A stretch of DNA of 6,634 bases from Bacillota bacterium (GCA_023405875.1 JAEXXN010000126.1:1-6634), one strand, 5' to 3'; counted from the first letter of the stretch, positions 1 to 6,585 are shown. Translations and numbers: made by a program. Notes: a model not told the origin generated them from the sequence alone.

Positions 1-2
1 GT

Positions 3-2237
3 ATCATACTTCATCAGGGAAGAATAGCCGAGATGAAAACCGGAGAAGGAAAAACCCTCGTGGCAACACTTCCGTTGTATCTTAACGCTTTGACCGGCAA
101 GGGTACGCACCTGGTCACAGTGAATGATTATCTGGCAAGCTATCAGAGCGAATGGATGGGAAGGCTTTATAACTTTCTGGGGCTGTCAGTAGGACTTATA
201 ATACACGGAATAGAAGCGGAAGACAGGCAGAAAGCCTACGCTGCCGATATAACCTATGGAACAAACAATGAATTCGGTTTTGACTATCTGAGGGACAACA
301 TGGTCATATACAAGGACCAGATGGTTCAGAGAGAATTGAATTATGCCATAGTGGACGAGGTTGACAGTATATTGATAGATGAAGCCAGGACTCCGCTTAT
401 AATCTCAGGAGTGGGAGAAAAGTCCACACAGCTTTATTTTGTAGCAGATACCTTTGTCAGAGGACTCAAGAATGAAGCAGATTTTACCATAGATGAGAAA
501 GCTCATACCATAGTTCTCACAGAAGAAGGGGTAGGAAAGGCAGAAAGATTTTTTAACCTTGATAACCTTGCCGATGCAAACAATATGGAAATACAGCATC
601 ATATAAATCAGGCCCTTAAGGCCAGAAACCTTATGAGCCGTGATATTGACTATGTGGTGAAGGAAGGGCAGATAATAATTGTCGATGAATTTACCGGCAG
701 GTTGATGTTCGGAAGAAGATACAGCGACGGACTGCATCAGGCTATTGAAGCAAAAGAAGGAGTAAAGGTCGAGAGAGAGTCGCAGACCCTTGCAACCATA
801 ACCTTCCAGAACTATTTCAGGATGTACGGCAAGCTTGCAGGTATGACAGGTACGGCAAAGACTGAAGAAAAAGAGTTCAGGGATATTTATAATCTTGATG
901 TCGTTGAAATACCCACTAATAAACCAATGATCAGGATAGACCATCCTGATGCGGTATATAAGAACAAAAAAGGCAAGTTCAACGCTGTTGCCGAAGAGAT
1001 AGTCAGGCTTCATGCAGCAGGCCAGCCGGTGCTTGTAGGTACCATATCCGTTGAAACCTCGGAAATGCTCAGTGATATGCTGAAAAGAAGAGGAGTGCCT
1101 CATGAGGTGCTGAACGCCAAGTATCATGATAAAGAAGCTGAAATAGTGGCATGTGCAGGACAGCGGGGGACGGTCACCATCTCAACCAACATGGCCGGAA
1201 GAGGAACGGATATAGTTCTGGGCGAGGGCGTAAAGGAACTTGGCGGTCTCCATATACTGGGGACAGAAAGGCATGAATCCAGACGTATAGACAATCAGCT
1301 GAGAGGTCGTGCAGGCAGGCAAGGAGACCCGGGCTCCAGCAGGTTCTTCATATCCCTGGAGGACGACTTGATGAGACTTTTTGGTTCTGAAAAGATCATG
1401 AAGGTTGTTGAAACTCTTGGAATGGAAGAGGATATGACAATAGAGCATTCAATGCTCTCAAAATCCATAGAGGGTGCCCAGAAAAAGGTTGAAGGAAGAA
1501 ACTTTGACATCAGAAAGCACGTACTGCAATATGACAATGTAATGAACAAGCAGAGAGAGGTCATATACGGACAGAGGCGCCAGGTATTGCTTGGTGAGGA
1601 CATCAGGGACAATATCATGGAGATGATAAAGGAAATAATAAACGATGCAGTTGCAAACCACACGGTAGGAAGTGAGTTTGCTGAGGAATGGGATCTGAAA
1701 GGCTTGCTGGAGTATCTGTATCCAATGTTCCTCCCCAGGAACGCTTTCAGTATGGAGGAGCTGCTTAAGTTCACAAGGGATGAGCTTAAAGAAGCTTTGA
1801 TCCAAAAGGCCGTTGAGATATATGAGATAAAGGAAGCACCCATTGAGCCCGAAGTAATGCGTGAGCTGGAAAGAGTAGCACTGCTCAGGTCTGTTGATAC
1901 AAAGTGGATCGATCATATTGATGCTATGGATCAGCTGAGAGAGGGTATATCCTTAAGGGCTTACGGACAGCAGGATCCTGTTCAGGCATATACTGTAGAA
2001 GGCTATGATATGTTCAATGAGCTTGTAAGGAATATCAAAGAGGATACAGTAAGATTCATATATAATATAAATACTTCAAATCTTCCCAAGAGGGAGAAGG
2101 TTGCGGAGCCGGTAGCCACCAACCATGAGGAGGGTGTGAGAAAGCCTGTTGTGAAGGAAGAAAAGATAGGCAGGAATGATCCCTGCCCATGCGGAAGCGG
2201 CAAGAAATACAAAAAATGCTGCGGTGCAGATTCGTAG
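3..2237 (+). CDS. secA: Preprotein translocase subunit SecA (5' partial)
   Basis: SecA is the ATPase motor that drives unfolded preproteins through the SecYEG channel at the inner face of the cytoplasmic membrane. The reading frame is open to the window edge: codons before the first ATG (nt 33) read IILHQGRIAE, which is conserved SecA sequence, so that ATG is internal. Numbering from the codon at nt 3, 744 residues are visible. They include Walker A GEGKT (14-18), Walker B DEVD (118-121), the preprotein-binding insertion after the first nucleotide-binding domain, MAGRGTD (397-403), the helicase motif QLRGRAGRQ (432-440), the helical scaffold and wing region, and a C-terminal zinc motif CPCGSGKKYKKCC (Cys728, 730, 739, 740) that binds SecB or ribosomes in the family. 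By comparison with B. subtilis SecA (841 aa), about 90 N-terminal residues are missing. All key motifs are intact. It lies just upstream of prfB on the same strand, as in B. subtilis. Confidence 0.98.
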   Translation: MILHQGRIAEMKTGEGKTLVATLPLYLNALTGKGTHLVTVNDYLASYQSEWMGRLYNFLGLSVGLIIHGIEAEDRQKAYAADITYGTNNEFGFDYLRDNMVIYKDQMVQRELNYAIVDEVDSILIDEARTPLIISGVGEKSTQLYFVADTFVRGLKNEADFTIDEKAHTIVLTEEGVGKAERFFNLDNLADANNMEIQHHINQALKARNLMSRDIDYVVKEGQIIIVDEFTGRLMFGRRYSDGLHQAIEAKEGVKVERESQTLATITFQNYFRMYGKLAGMTGTAKTEEKEFRDIYNLDVVEIPTNKPMIRIDHPDAVYKNKKGKFNAVAEEIVRLHAAGQPVLVGTISVETSEMLSDMLKRRGVPHEVLNAKYHDKEAEIVACAGQRGTVTISTNMAGRGTDIVLGEGVKELGGLHILGTERHESRRIDNQLRGRAGRQGDPGSSRFFISLEDDLMRLFGSEKIMKVVETLGMEEDMTIEHSMLSKSIEGAQKKVEGRNFDIRKHVLQYDNVMNKQREVIYGQRRQVLLGEDIRDNIMEMIKEIINDAVANHTVGSEFAEEWDLKGLLEYLYPMFLPRNAFSMEELLKFTRDELKEALIQKAVEIYEIKEAPIEPEVMRELERVALLRSVDTKWIDHIDAMDQLREGISLRAYGQQDPVQAYTVEGYDMFNELVRNIKEDTVRFIYNINTSNLPKREKVAEPVATNHEEGVRKPVVKEEKIGRNDPCPCGSGKKYKKCCGADS

Positions 2238-2260
2238 GGAACAGCCCCATATCGTTCCAC

Positions 2261-2324
2261 AAAAATACAAGGTTCTGTAGGGGCGATTCATGAATCGCCC
2301 CTACATATTGTTAAAAATACAAGG
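2261..2324. mobile_element. Possible small palindromic insertion with 12-bp flanking direct repeats
   Basis: Two exact copies of AAAAATACAAGG (2261-2272 and 2313-2324) flank a 40-bp segment that contains the 28-bp palindrome. This is the pattern expected of a small non-coding element that inserted and duplicated its target, with AGG following the right copy to complete the prfB AAGGAGG ribosome binding site. The direct repeats are seen directly; calling them a target-site duplication is inference. Twelve base pairs is long for a duplication, so slippage or local duplication is an alternative. Confidence 0.5.
2277..2304. repeat. 28-bp perfect palindrome, copy 1
   Basis: The sequence from GTAGGGGCGATTCA to its exact reverse complement TGAATCGCCCCTAC is a perfect 28-bp palindrome with no spacer. 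Its first 24 bases recur identically at 4119-4142 in front of tex, which shows a dispersed repeat and not a local coincidence. From general memory, GTAGGGGCGATTC-type palindromes are scattered through intergenic regions of several bacterial genomes; I cannot check that here. As RNA it would form a stable GC-rich hairpin in the secA-prfB transcript, possibly acting as a processing or stability element. Confidence 0.85.
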
Positions 2325-2328
2325 AGGT
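2321..2328 (+). promoter_or_regulatory. prfB ribosome binding site
   Basis: AAGGAGGT is a near-perfect Shine-Dalgarno sequence six bases upstream of the ATG at 2335. It sets the true prfB start in the zero frame, ahead of the frameshift. Its first four bases are also the end of the right-hand 12-bp direct repeat. Confidence 0.9.
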
Positions 2329-2334
2329 CACGCC

Positions 2335-3430
2335 ATGATAGAACTGGAACAGTACAAATACGGCCTGTCAGAGATAAAAGAGGCAATAGCAGAGATTGAG
2401 GTGTCACTTTGACCTGACGACTCTGAAGGAACAAATATATGAGCTGGAGCAGGAGATGCACCAGGAACGCTTCTGGGATGATGCCGACAAAGCAGGCAAG
2501 GTCCTTAAGGAAATAAAATTTCTTAATAATAAAATCGGTAAAATAGACAGCTTAAAAACGTCATATGAGGATATTGAGGTTCTTATAGAACTGGGAATGG
2601 AGGCTCAGGATGAGTCAGTCATTCCTGAAGTAGAGACCTCCTTCACGGTTTTGAAGGAGGATGTTGAGAAGCTCAGGATAGAAACCTTACTAAAAGGACA
2701 GTACGACAAGAACAATGCAATATTTACAATACACTCGGGAGCAGGGGGCCTGGAAGCCCAGGATTGGGCGGAAATGCTTCTCAGGATGTACACCAGATGG
2801 GCTGAGAAGAAGGGATATTCGGTATCTGTTATTGATATGCTGAAGGATTATGAAGCGGGTATAAAAAGTGCCACTCTGCTTGTGGAGGGTGAAAATGCCT
2901 ATGGATACCTGAAAGCTGAAAAAGGAGTGCACAGGCTTGTGAGAATTTCTCCCTTTGATGCAGCGGGCAAGCGTCATACATCCTTTGCTTCAGTGGATGT
3001 GATGCCGGAGCTTGATGATGATATTAAGGTGGATATAAACGAAGAGGACCTGAAAATTGATACCTACAGGTCAGGTGGTGCAGGAGGACAGCATGTCAAC
3101 AAAACCGACTCTGCTGTGAGGATAACCCATATACCCACAGGAATAATAGTCCAGTGCCAGAATGAACGGTCTCAGCACAGCAACAAGGAAATGGCGATGA
3201 AAATGCTGACGGCAAAGCTTCTGGAGCTGATGGAGCAGGAGCATAAGGATAAAATTGACGATATAAAGGGCGAATACAGGGAAATAGCATGGGGGAGCCA
3301 GATACGGTCCTATGTATTCCATCCGTACAACATGGTCAAGGACCACAGGACCGGCGAAGAGACAGGCAATGTAGGTGCAGTAATGGATGGAGAGCTGGAT
3401 AATTTCATAAATGCATATCTGAAACAGTAG
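2335..3430 (+). CDS. prfB: Peptide chain release factor 2 (RF2), programmed +1 frameshift; join(2335..2409,2411..3430)
   Basis: RF2 recognises UGA and UAA stop codons in the ribosomal A site and triggers hydrolysis of peptidyl-tRNA. The first 25 codons (MIELEQYKYG through VSL) run in one frame to an in-frame TGA at 2410-2412. Skipping one base continues with DLTTLKEQ in the +1 frame to the TAG at 3428-3430, giving 364 aa, the usual RF2 length. The SPF stop-codon recognition tripeptide falls at residues 205-207 (nt 2948-2956) and the catalytic GGQ at 250-252 (nt 3083-3091), the same positions as in E. coli RF2. Residue 246 is Ser, where E. coli K-12 has Thr. The C-terminal part contains the conserved THIPTG and QNERSQH stretches. 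A TTG-started ORF from 2396 would lack the true N-terminus. Expression is autoregulated by the frameshift; the gene lies 97 bp after secA and is probably in its operon. Confidence 0.97.
2398..2413 (+). promoter_or_regulatory. RF2 programmed +1 frameshift site
   Basis: The site reads GAGGTG TCA CTT TGA C. It has a Shine-Dalgarno-like GAGGTG (2398-2403), one codon of spacing, the slippery CTT (2407-2409), and the in-frame UGA followed by C (2410-2413). Spacing matches the E. coli element (AGGGGG TAT CTT TGA C). In the known mechanism, scarce RF2 makes the ribosome pause at UGA, and the internal Shine-Dalgarno pairing with 16S rRNA promotes slippage of the tRNA from CUU to UUU, raising RF2 synthesis. 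Confidence 0.95.
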
Positions 3431-3436
3431 AATATG

Positions 3437-3497
3437 GTGTCAGGCACTTAAGCTTTAAGTTATTGGAACAATAATTTAAAGCTTAAGTGCCTGACAC
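3437..3497. terminator. 61-nt hairpin between convergent prfB and ACT-domain gene
   Basis: GTGTCAGGCACTTAAGC... (3437-3458) pairs perfectly over 22 bp with 3476-3497. The stem continues through a G-T pair and five A/T pairs to a five-base loop GGAAC (3465-3469), about 28 bp of stem in all. On the + strand it is followed by TTTTGTT, which suits a terminator for prfB. On the - strand no T-run follows, so for the ACT gene it may act only as an mRNA 3'-end stabiliser. It begins six bases after the prfB stop and ends six bases before the end of the ACT gene. The stem is much longer than a typical intrinsic terminator and may derive from a repeat. Confidence 0.75.
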
Positions 3498-3503
3498 TTT
3501 TGT

Positions 3504-3944
3504 TCATTCCATGCCTATGATCTCCACCTTTTTGCAGCCCTTACAGGCCAGCATCAGCTCCATCAGCTCCTCAGGGTTTATGTCCATGGTTTTTGTGTCG
3601 ATGGAGGCTGTCAGAGAAGCGGAATCCATGACGGGGATATTCTGATTTATAGTTATTATATTTCCTTTCACAGAGGCAATTCTATTGATGATATCCGAAA
3701 GAACTCCCGGTGTATGCTTCAATATCATGAAAAGTGTAACGATACGCCCTCTTTCCTGTGCAGTATAATCAAATACGCTGTCCTTATATTTATAGAAAGC
3801 GCTTCGGCTTATTCCTACCTGCTTGCAGGATTCCTGTATAGTTGCAGCATCTCCTGTCCTCAGCAGAAGCTTTGCCGCTATGACCTTCTCATATACCTTA
3901 GGAAGTATGACAGAATCAACAATGTACATTTTTGTGTCAACCAT
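3504..3944 (-). CDS. HTH-ACT domain protein, PheB/UPF0735 family
   Basis: This 146-aa protein matches the UPF0735 family (B. subtilis PheB, 147 aa). The N-terminal half carries a helix-turn-helix-like segment (about residues 35-58) with the family signature SRSAFYKYKDSVF. The C-terminal half (about 69-146) is an ACT domain beginning IVTLFMILKHTPGVLSDII, with the Gly (80) typical of the ligand-binding turn, and ending VEIIGME. ACT domains usually bind amino acids and control enzymes or regulators of amino acid metabolism. In Bacillus the relative lies beside pheA, and I recall clostridial members beside homoserine dehydrogenase; neither is present here, so the ligand is unknown. The ATG at 3944 has a GAGGT ribosome binding site (3953-3957) eight bases upstream. 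It is convergent with prfB and divergent from tex, so it is a single-gene unit. A DNA-binding role is inferred, not shown. Confidence 0.9.
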   Translation of the reverse strand: MVDTKMYIVDSVILPKVYEKVIAAKLLLRTGDAATIQESCKQVGISRSAFYKYKDSVFDYTAQERGRIVTLFMILKHTPGVLSDIINRIASVKGNIITINQNIPVMDSASLTASIDTKTMDINPEELMELMLACKGCKKVEIIGME

Positions 3945-3998
3945 GATATATTACCTCGCTTTCTGTGCGCTATCGGCGTACAAAAGTATCTAATAGAT

Positions 3999-4027
3999 AT
4001 ACTAACATATATATAGGCTATGGGCAA
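3999..4027 (-). promoter_or_regulatory. Candidate sigma-A promoter for the ACT-domain gene
   Basis: On the minus strand, TTGCCC (4022-4027) and TAGTAT (3999-4004) are separated by 17 bp, matching four of six and five of six consensus positions. This would give a leader of about 45-50 nt before the ATG at 3944. The A/T-rich inverted repeat TATCTAATAGATA (3987-3999) sits right at the expected start of transcription and could be an operator. The match is visual only, and A/T-rich DNA often gives such matches by chance. Confidence 0.35.
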
Positions 4028-4068
4028 TGGGCCAGGGTATTCCTATGGGGCCTCATACTTTGTGCCTA

Positions 4069-4098
4069 TTGCAAAATATGTTCATAAAAGGTTAATAT
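4069..4098 (+). promoter_or_regulatory. Weak candidate promoter for tex
   Basis: TTGCAA (4069-4074) is followed 18 bp later by TAATAT (4093-4098), a loose sigma-A match. The resulting leader would contain the second palindrome copy. No better pair is visible ahead of tex. Confidence 0.25.
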
Positions 4099-4118
4099 TA
4101 TTAATGGGAATAAATACG

Positions 4119-4142
4119 GTAGGGGCGATTCATGAATCGCCC
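4119..4142. repeat. Dispersed palindrome, copy 2
   Basis: These 24 bases are identical to 2277-2300 upstream of prfB. The palindromic core is 20 bp (4123-4142), because the right arm here continues GCAAA where copy 1 has CTAC. It ends 43 bp upstream of the tex start, so it would form a hairpin in the tex leader if transcription begins upstream. No clear flanking direct repeat is visible, unlike copy 1. Confidence 0.8.
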
Positions 4143-4185
4143 GCAAATTTCGCTGAATATGACATAGTTGAAAGGAAGAATGAGT

Positions 4186-6336
4186 ATGGATATAATAGCA
4201 AAGCTGGCAAAGGAGCTGTCGGTTAAGCCCTGGCAGATTGAAAACACAGTAAAGCTTATAGATGATGGAAACACAATACCTTTTATTGCACGATACAGGA
4301 AAGAGCTTACAGGAGAGCTTTCAGACACAGTGCTGAGAGACCTTAATGAAAGGCTTACATATTTAAGAAACCTGGAAAACAGGAAGGCAGAAGTAATAAG
4401 GCTTATTGATGAGCAAGGGAAGCTCACGGAGGAGCTCAGAGCTTCAATTGAAAAGGCTGAAGTATTGCAGGAGGTTGAAGACCTTTACCGTCCTTACAAG
4501 CAAAAGAAGAGGACAAGAGCGACCATAGCCAGGGAAAAAGGGCTGGAGCCCTTGGCCGATATCATATGGAAACAGGAAAGCCAGCAGCAGTCACTGGAAG
4601 AGATCGCAGCCGGCTATATAAATCCTGAATTAGGAGTAGAAACTGCACAGGAGGCTATAAACGGCGCTTCAGATATACTTGCGGAGCTGATTTCGGATAA
4701 TGCGGAATTCAGGAAGGAAATAAGGGAGCTTACCTTCCGTAATAGTACCGTTGCAGTAAAAGGCACAAAGGAAGAAAAGTCGGAATACCAGATGTATTAT
4801 GATTTCAGTGAGCCTGTTTTCAAAATTGCTCCTCACAGGATACTTGCCATAAACAGAGGAGAAAAGGAGGAGTTCCTTGCAGTAAAGGTTGAGGCTCCCA
4901 TAGACAGGATACATACCTATCTGTACGGGAAAACGGTTGTAGAGAATTCACCCTACAAGGGCTTGCTGGATTTAATAATAAAGGACTCATACAACAGGCT
5001 TATAGCGCCCTCCATAGAGAGGGAGATAAGAAACGAGCTTACCGATAAGGCGGAGGAACAGGCAATAAAGGTCTTTGCCGCCAATCTCGGGAATCTGCTT
5101 TTGCAGGCGCCGATAAAGGGCAAGACTGTAATGGGCTTCGATCCTGCTTTCAGAACAGGCTGCAAGATCGCTGTGGTGGACGACACCGGAAAGCTGCTGG
5201 AGACAGCCACAGTATATCTTACGCTGTCGGAGAAGCAGCTGGAAGAAGGCAAAAGAGTATTGAAAAACCTGATAAAAAAACATAACGTTGAGGTTATATC
5301 CCTTGGCAATGGAACGGCATCAAGGGAATCTGAAAAGATATGTGCGGATATAATAAGGGAAATGGACCTGCCGCTTCATTATGTAATTGTCAATGAAGCG
5401 GGAGCATCGGTATATTCAGCATCAGAGCTGGCCGCACAGGAATATCCCGATATCAACGTATCACTCCGCGGAGCTATCTCAATAGCCAGAAGGCTCCAGG
5501 ACCCCCTTGCGGAATTGGTCAAGATAGATCCCAAGTCTATCGGAGTTGGCCAGTATCAGCATGATGTTACCCAGAAGAAGCTTTCAGAATCTCTGGGCGG
5601 TGTCGTGGAATACTGTGTAAATAGCGTAGGCGTTGACCTGAATACTGCATCTCCCTCGCTTTTGCAGCACATATCCGGAGTGAATTCGGGCATAGCCAAG
5701 AATATAGTCGCCTACAGGGAGGAAAACGGAAAGTTCAGGAAGAGAAGAGAGCTGCTTAAAGTGAAAAAGCTTGGAGAGAAAGCTTTTGAACAGGCCGCGG
5801 GCTTCTTGCGGATACCGGAAAGCGATAATATATTGGATAATACCTCGGTACATCCCGAATCCTATGAGGTGGCGGAAAAGCTGCTGAAAAAAGCAGGCTA
5901 TTCAATTAAAGAACTGAAAAAAGCGGATATGGGCAAGGTGGTAAGCCAGCTTATGAGTATGGATATAAATGCACTGGCAGCTGAGCTGGAAGTAGGAGTT
6001 CCGACACTAAGGGACATATTGAACGAGCTGCAGAAGCCGGGAAGGGACCCCAGGGACGAAATGCCCAAGCCGGTCCTGATGTCGGATGTACTGGATATCA
6101 AGGATTTAAGGCCGGAAATGATACTTACCGGAACAGTGAGAAATGTTATTGACTTTGGTGCCTTTGTAGATATCGGGGTGCACCAGGACGGACTTGTGCA
6201 TATATCCGAGCTGGCCGACAGATTTGTAAAAAGGCCTCTGGATGTTGTTCAGGTAGGCGATATAGTCAAGGTAAAGGTCCTGGCTGTGGACCTGGACAGG
6301 AATAGAATAAGCCTGAGCATGAAGGGCTTGAATTAA
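4186..6336 (+). CDS. tex: Tex family S1 RNA-binding transcription accessory protein
   Basis: Tex is a conserved cytoplasmic nucleic-acid-binding protein related to eukaryotic Spt6; in other bacteria it affects transcription, toxin expression and RNA handling, but its exact role is not settled. The 716-aa product has the Tex N-terminal region with NTIPFIARYRKELTG, a coiled-coil-prone stretch and the LEDLYRPYKQKKRTRA-like segment; a YqgF/RNase H-like fold beginning KTVMGFDPAFRTGCKIAVVDD (Asp319 at nt 5140); helix-hairpin-helix repeats (about 483-544, VDLNTASPSLL onward); and a C-terminal S1 domain (about 645-714, ILTGTVRNVIDFGAFVDIGVHQDGLVHISEL). I chose the ATG at 4186 because AAAGGAAG (4171-4178) lies seven bases upstream and the product then starts MDIIAKLAKEL, typical of the family; the ATG at 4180 is too close to that site. 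Length is slightly below E. coli Tex. All domains look intact. Confidence 0.96.
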   Translation: MDIIAKLAKELSVKPWQIENTVKLIDDGNTIPFIARYRKELTGELSDTVLRDLNERLTYLRNLENRKAEVIRLIDEQGKLTEELRASIEKAEVLQEVEDLYRPYKQKKRTRATIAREKGLEPLADIIWKQESQQQSLEEIAAGYINPELGVETAQEAINGASDILAELISDNAEFRKEIRELTFRNSTVAVKGTKEEKSEYQMYYDFSEPVFKIAPHRILAINRGEKEEFLAVKVEAPIDRIHTYLYGKTVVENSPYKGLLDLIIKDSYNRLIAPSIEREIRNELTDKAEEQAIKVFAANLGNLLLQAPIKGKTVMGFDPAFRTGCKIAVVDDTGKLLETATVYLTLSEKQLEEGKRVLKNLIKKHNVEVISLGNGTASRESEKICADIIREMDLPLHYVIVNEAGASVYSASELAAQEYPDINVSLRGAISIARRLQDPLAELVKIDPKSIGVGQYQHDVTQKKLSESLGGVVEYCVNSVGVDLNTASPSLLQHISGVNSGIAKNIVAYREENGKFRKRRELLKVKKLGEKAFEQAAGFLRIPESDNILDNTSVHPESYEVAEKLLKKAGYSIKELKKADMGKVVSQLMSMDINALAAELEVGVPTLRDILNELQKPGRDPRDEMPKPVLMSDVLDIKDLRPEMILTGTVRNVIDFGAFVDIGVHQDGLVHISELADRFVKRPLDVVQVGDIVKVKVLAVDLDRNRISLSMKGLN

Positions 6337-6576
6337 TCTGTCGTACTAGCTGATAACGAGTGTAAAGTTCCAAGGCTAAGAGCTTGTAAGCTTGAATAGG
6401 GCTGCGTCAAACTCGCATTCAGTATTTGTCATTACTATTATGACTTCAGTTATTATGAGGTTTTCTGATTCAGCAGCTTACCGGCTCGAACAGTGACGCA
6501 GCTTTTCCTATACTTCACTAACAAACTCTAAGCCTCTTCACAAAACACTCTTTTATCAGCTAGCACAACAGATTAA
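6333..6576. repeat. Long imperfect inverted repeat (MITE-like element or structured RNA)
   Basis: The left end, TTAATCTGTCGTACTAGC from 6333, matches the reverse complement of the right end (TTAATCTGTTGTGCTAGC read back from 6576), and both continue CTGATAA, GAGTGT, GGCT-AGAG and TTGT-AG. Further in, GCTGCGTCA (6401-6409) pairs with TGACGCAGC (6494-6502). The centre holds a small hairpin GTCAT-ATGAC (6428-6444). No ORF is visible. Whole-length dyad symmetry suggests a miniature transposable element or a rod-like RNA. At least three arm differences (C/T, A/G, C/T) become G-U wobbles if the minus strand is transcribed, but A-C mismatches if the plus strand is. The tex stop codon TAA (6334-6336) lies inside the left tip. 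Confidence 0.7.
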
Positions 6577-6585
6577 ATTAATAAT

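Larger units (their letters stand above)
2238..2334. other. secA-prfB intergenic gap
   Basis: This 97-bp spacer holds a short inverted repeat right after the secA stop (GGAAC at 2238-2242, GTTCC at 2254-2258), a 28-bp perfect palindrome flanked by direct repeats, and the prfB ribosome binding site. I see no convincing -35/-10 pair, so prfB is probably co-transcribed with secA. The palindrome would form a hairpin in the mRNA, but no T-run follows it (the next bases are ATATTGTT), so it is a poor intrinsic terminator. Confidence 0.6.
3945..4185. other. Divergent ACT-gene/tex intergenic region
   Basis: This 241-bp region between the two divergent genes contains a candidate promoter for each direction, a small A/T-rich inverted repeat TATCT-AAT-AGATA (3987-3999), a weak inverted repeat (GCAATGGGC at 4024-4032 with GCCTATTGC at 4064-4072), and a copy of the dispersed palindrome (4119-4142). 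An open frame crosses it into tex but lacks a ribosome binding site and codes for nothing recognisable. Confidence 0.55.

Noticed and set aside
405..1916. Several long minus-strand open frames within secA
   Set aside because: They are antisense to a highly conserved SecA frame and read as Cys/Ser/Phe-rich shadow sequence without family features.
2335..2412. prfB as a frameshifted pseudogene, or RF2 starting at the TTG at 2396
   Set aside because: The break falls exactly at the conserved CTT TGA C site with a Shine-Dalgarno-like stimulator, and the upstream frame has a strong ribosome binding site and a proper RF2 N-terminus.
3714..4016. A 100-codon plus-strand open frame opposite the ACT-domain gene
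   Set aside because: It overlaps the well-supported minus-strand gene, has no ribosome binding site, and its translation looks like a low-complexity antisense shadow.
4044..4051. TATGGGGC shared in inverted orientation with 2244-2251, suggesting the two palindromes belong to a larger common element
   Set aside because: Only eight bases match and the spacing and orientation relative to the palindromes differ, so chance is enough to explain it.
4168..4185. Upstream tex starts (TTG at 4168, ATG at 4180)
   Set aside because: The AAAGGAAG ribosome binding site overlaps or abuts these positions; only the ATG at 4186 has suitable spacing, and it gives a typical Tex N-terminus.
4020..4226. A 68-codon open frame leading into tex
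   Set aside because: It runs through the dispersed palindrome and into the tex coding region in another frame, with no recognisable protein sequence or ribosome binding site.
6333..6576. 6S RNA or a T-box/riboswitch leader as the identity of the large inverted repeat
   Set aside because: The rod-like shape recalls 6S RNA, but I could recognise no 6S sequence signature, and there is no T-box motif or terminator T-run before the next gene. The terminal inverted repeats fit a mobile element at least as well.
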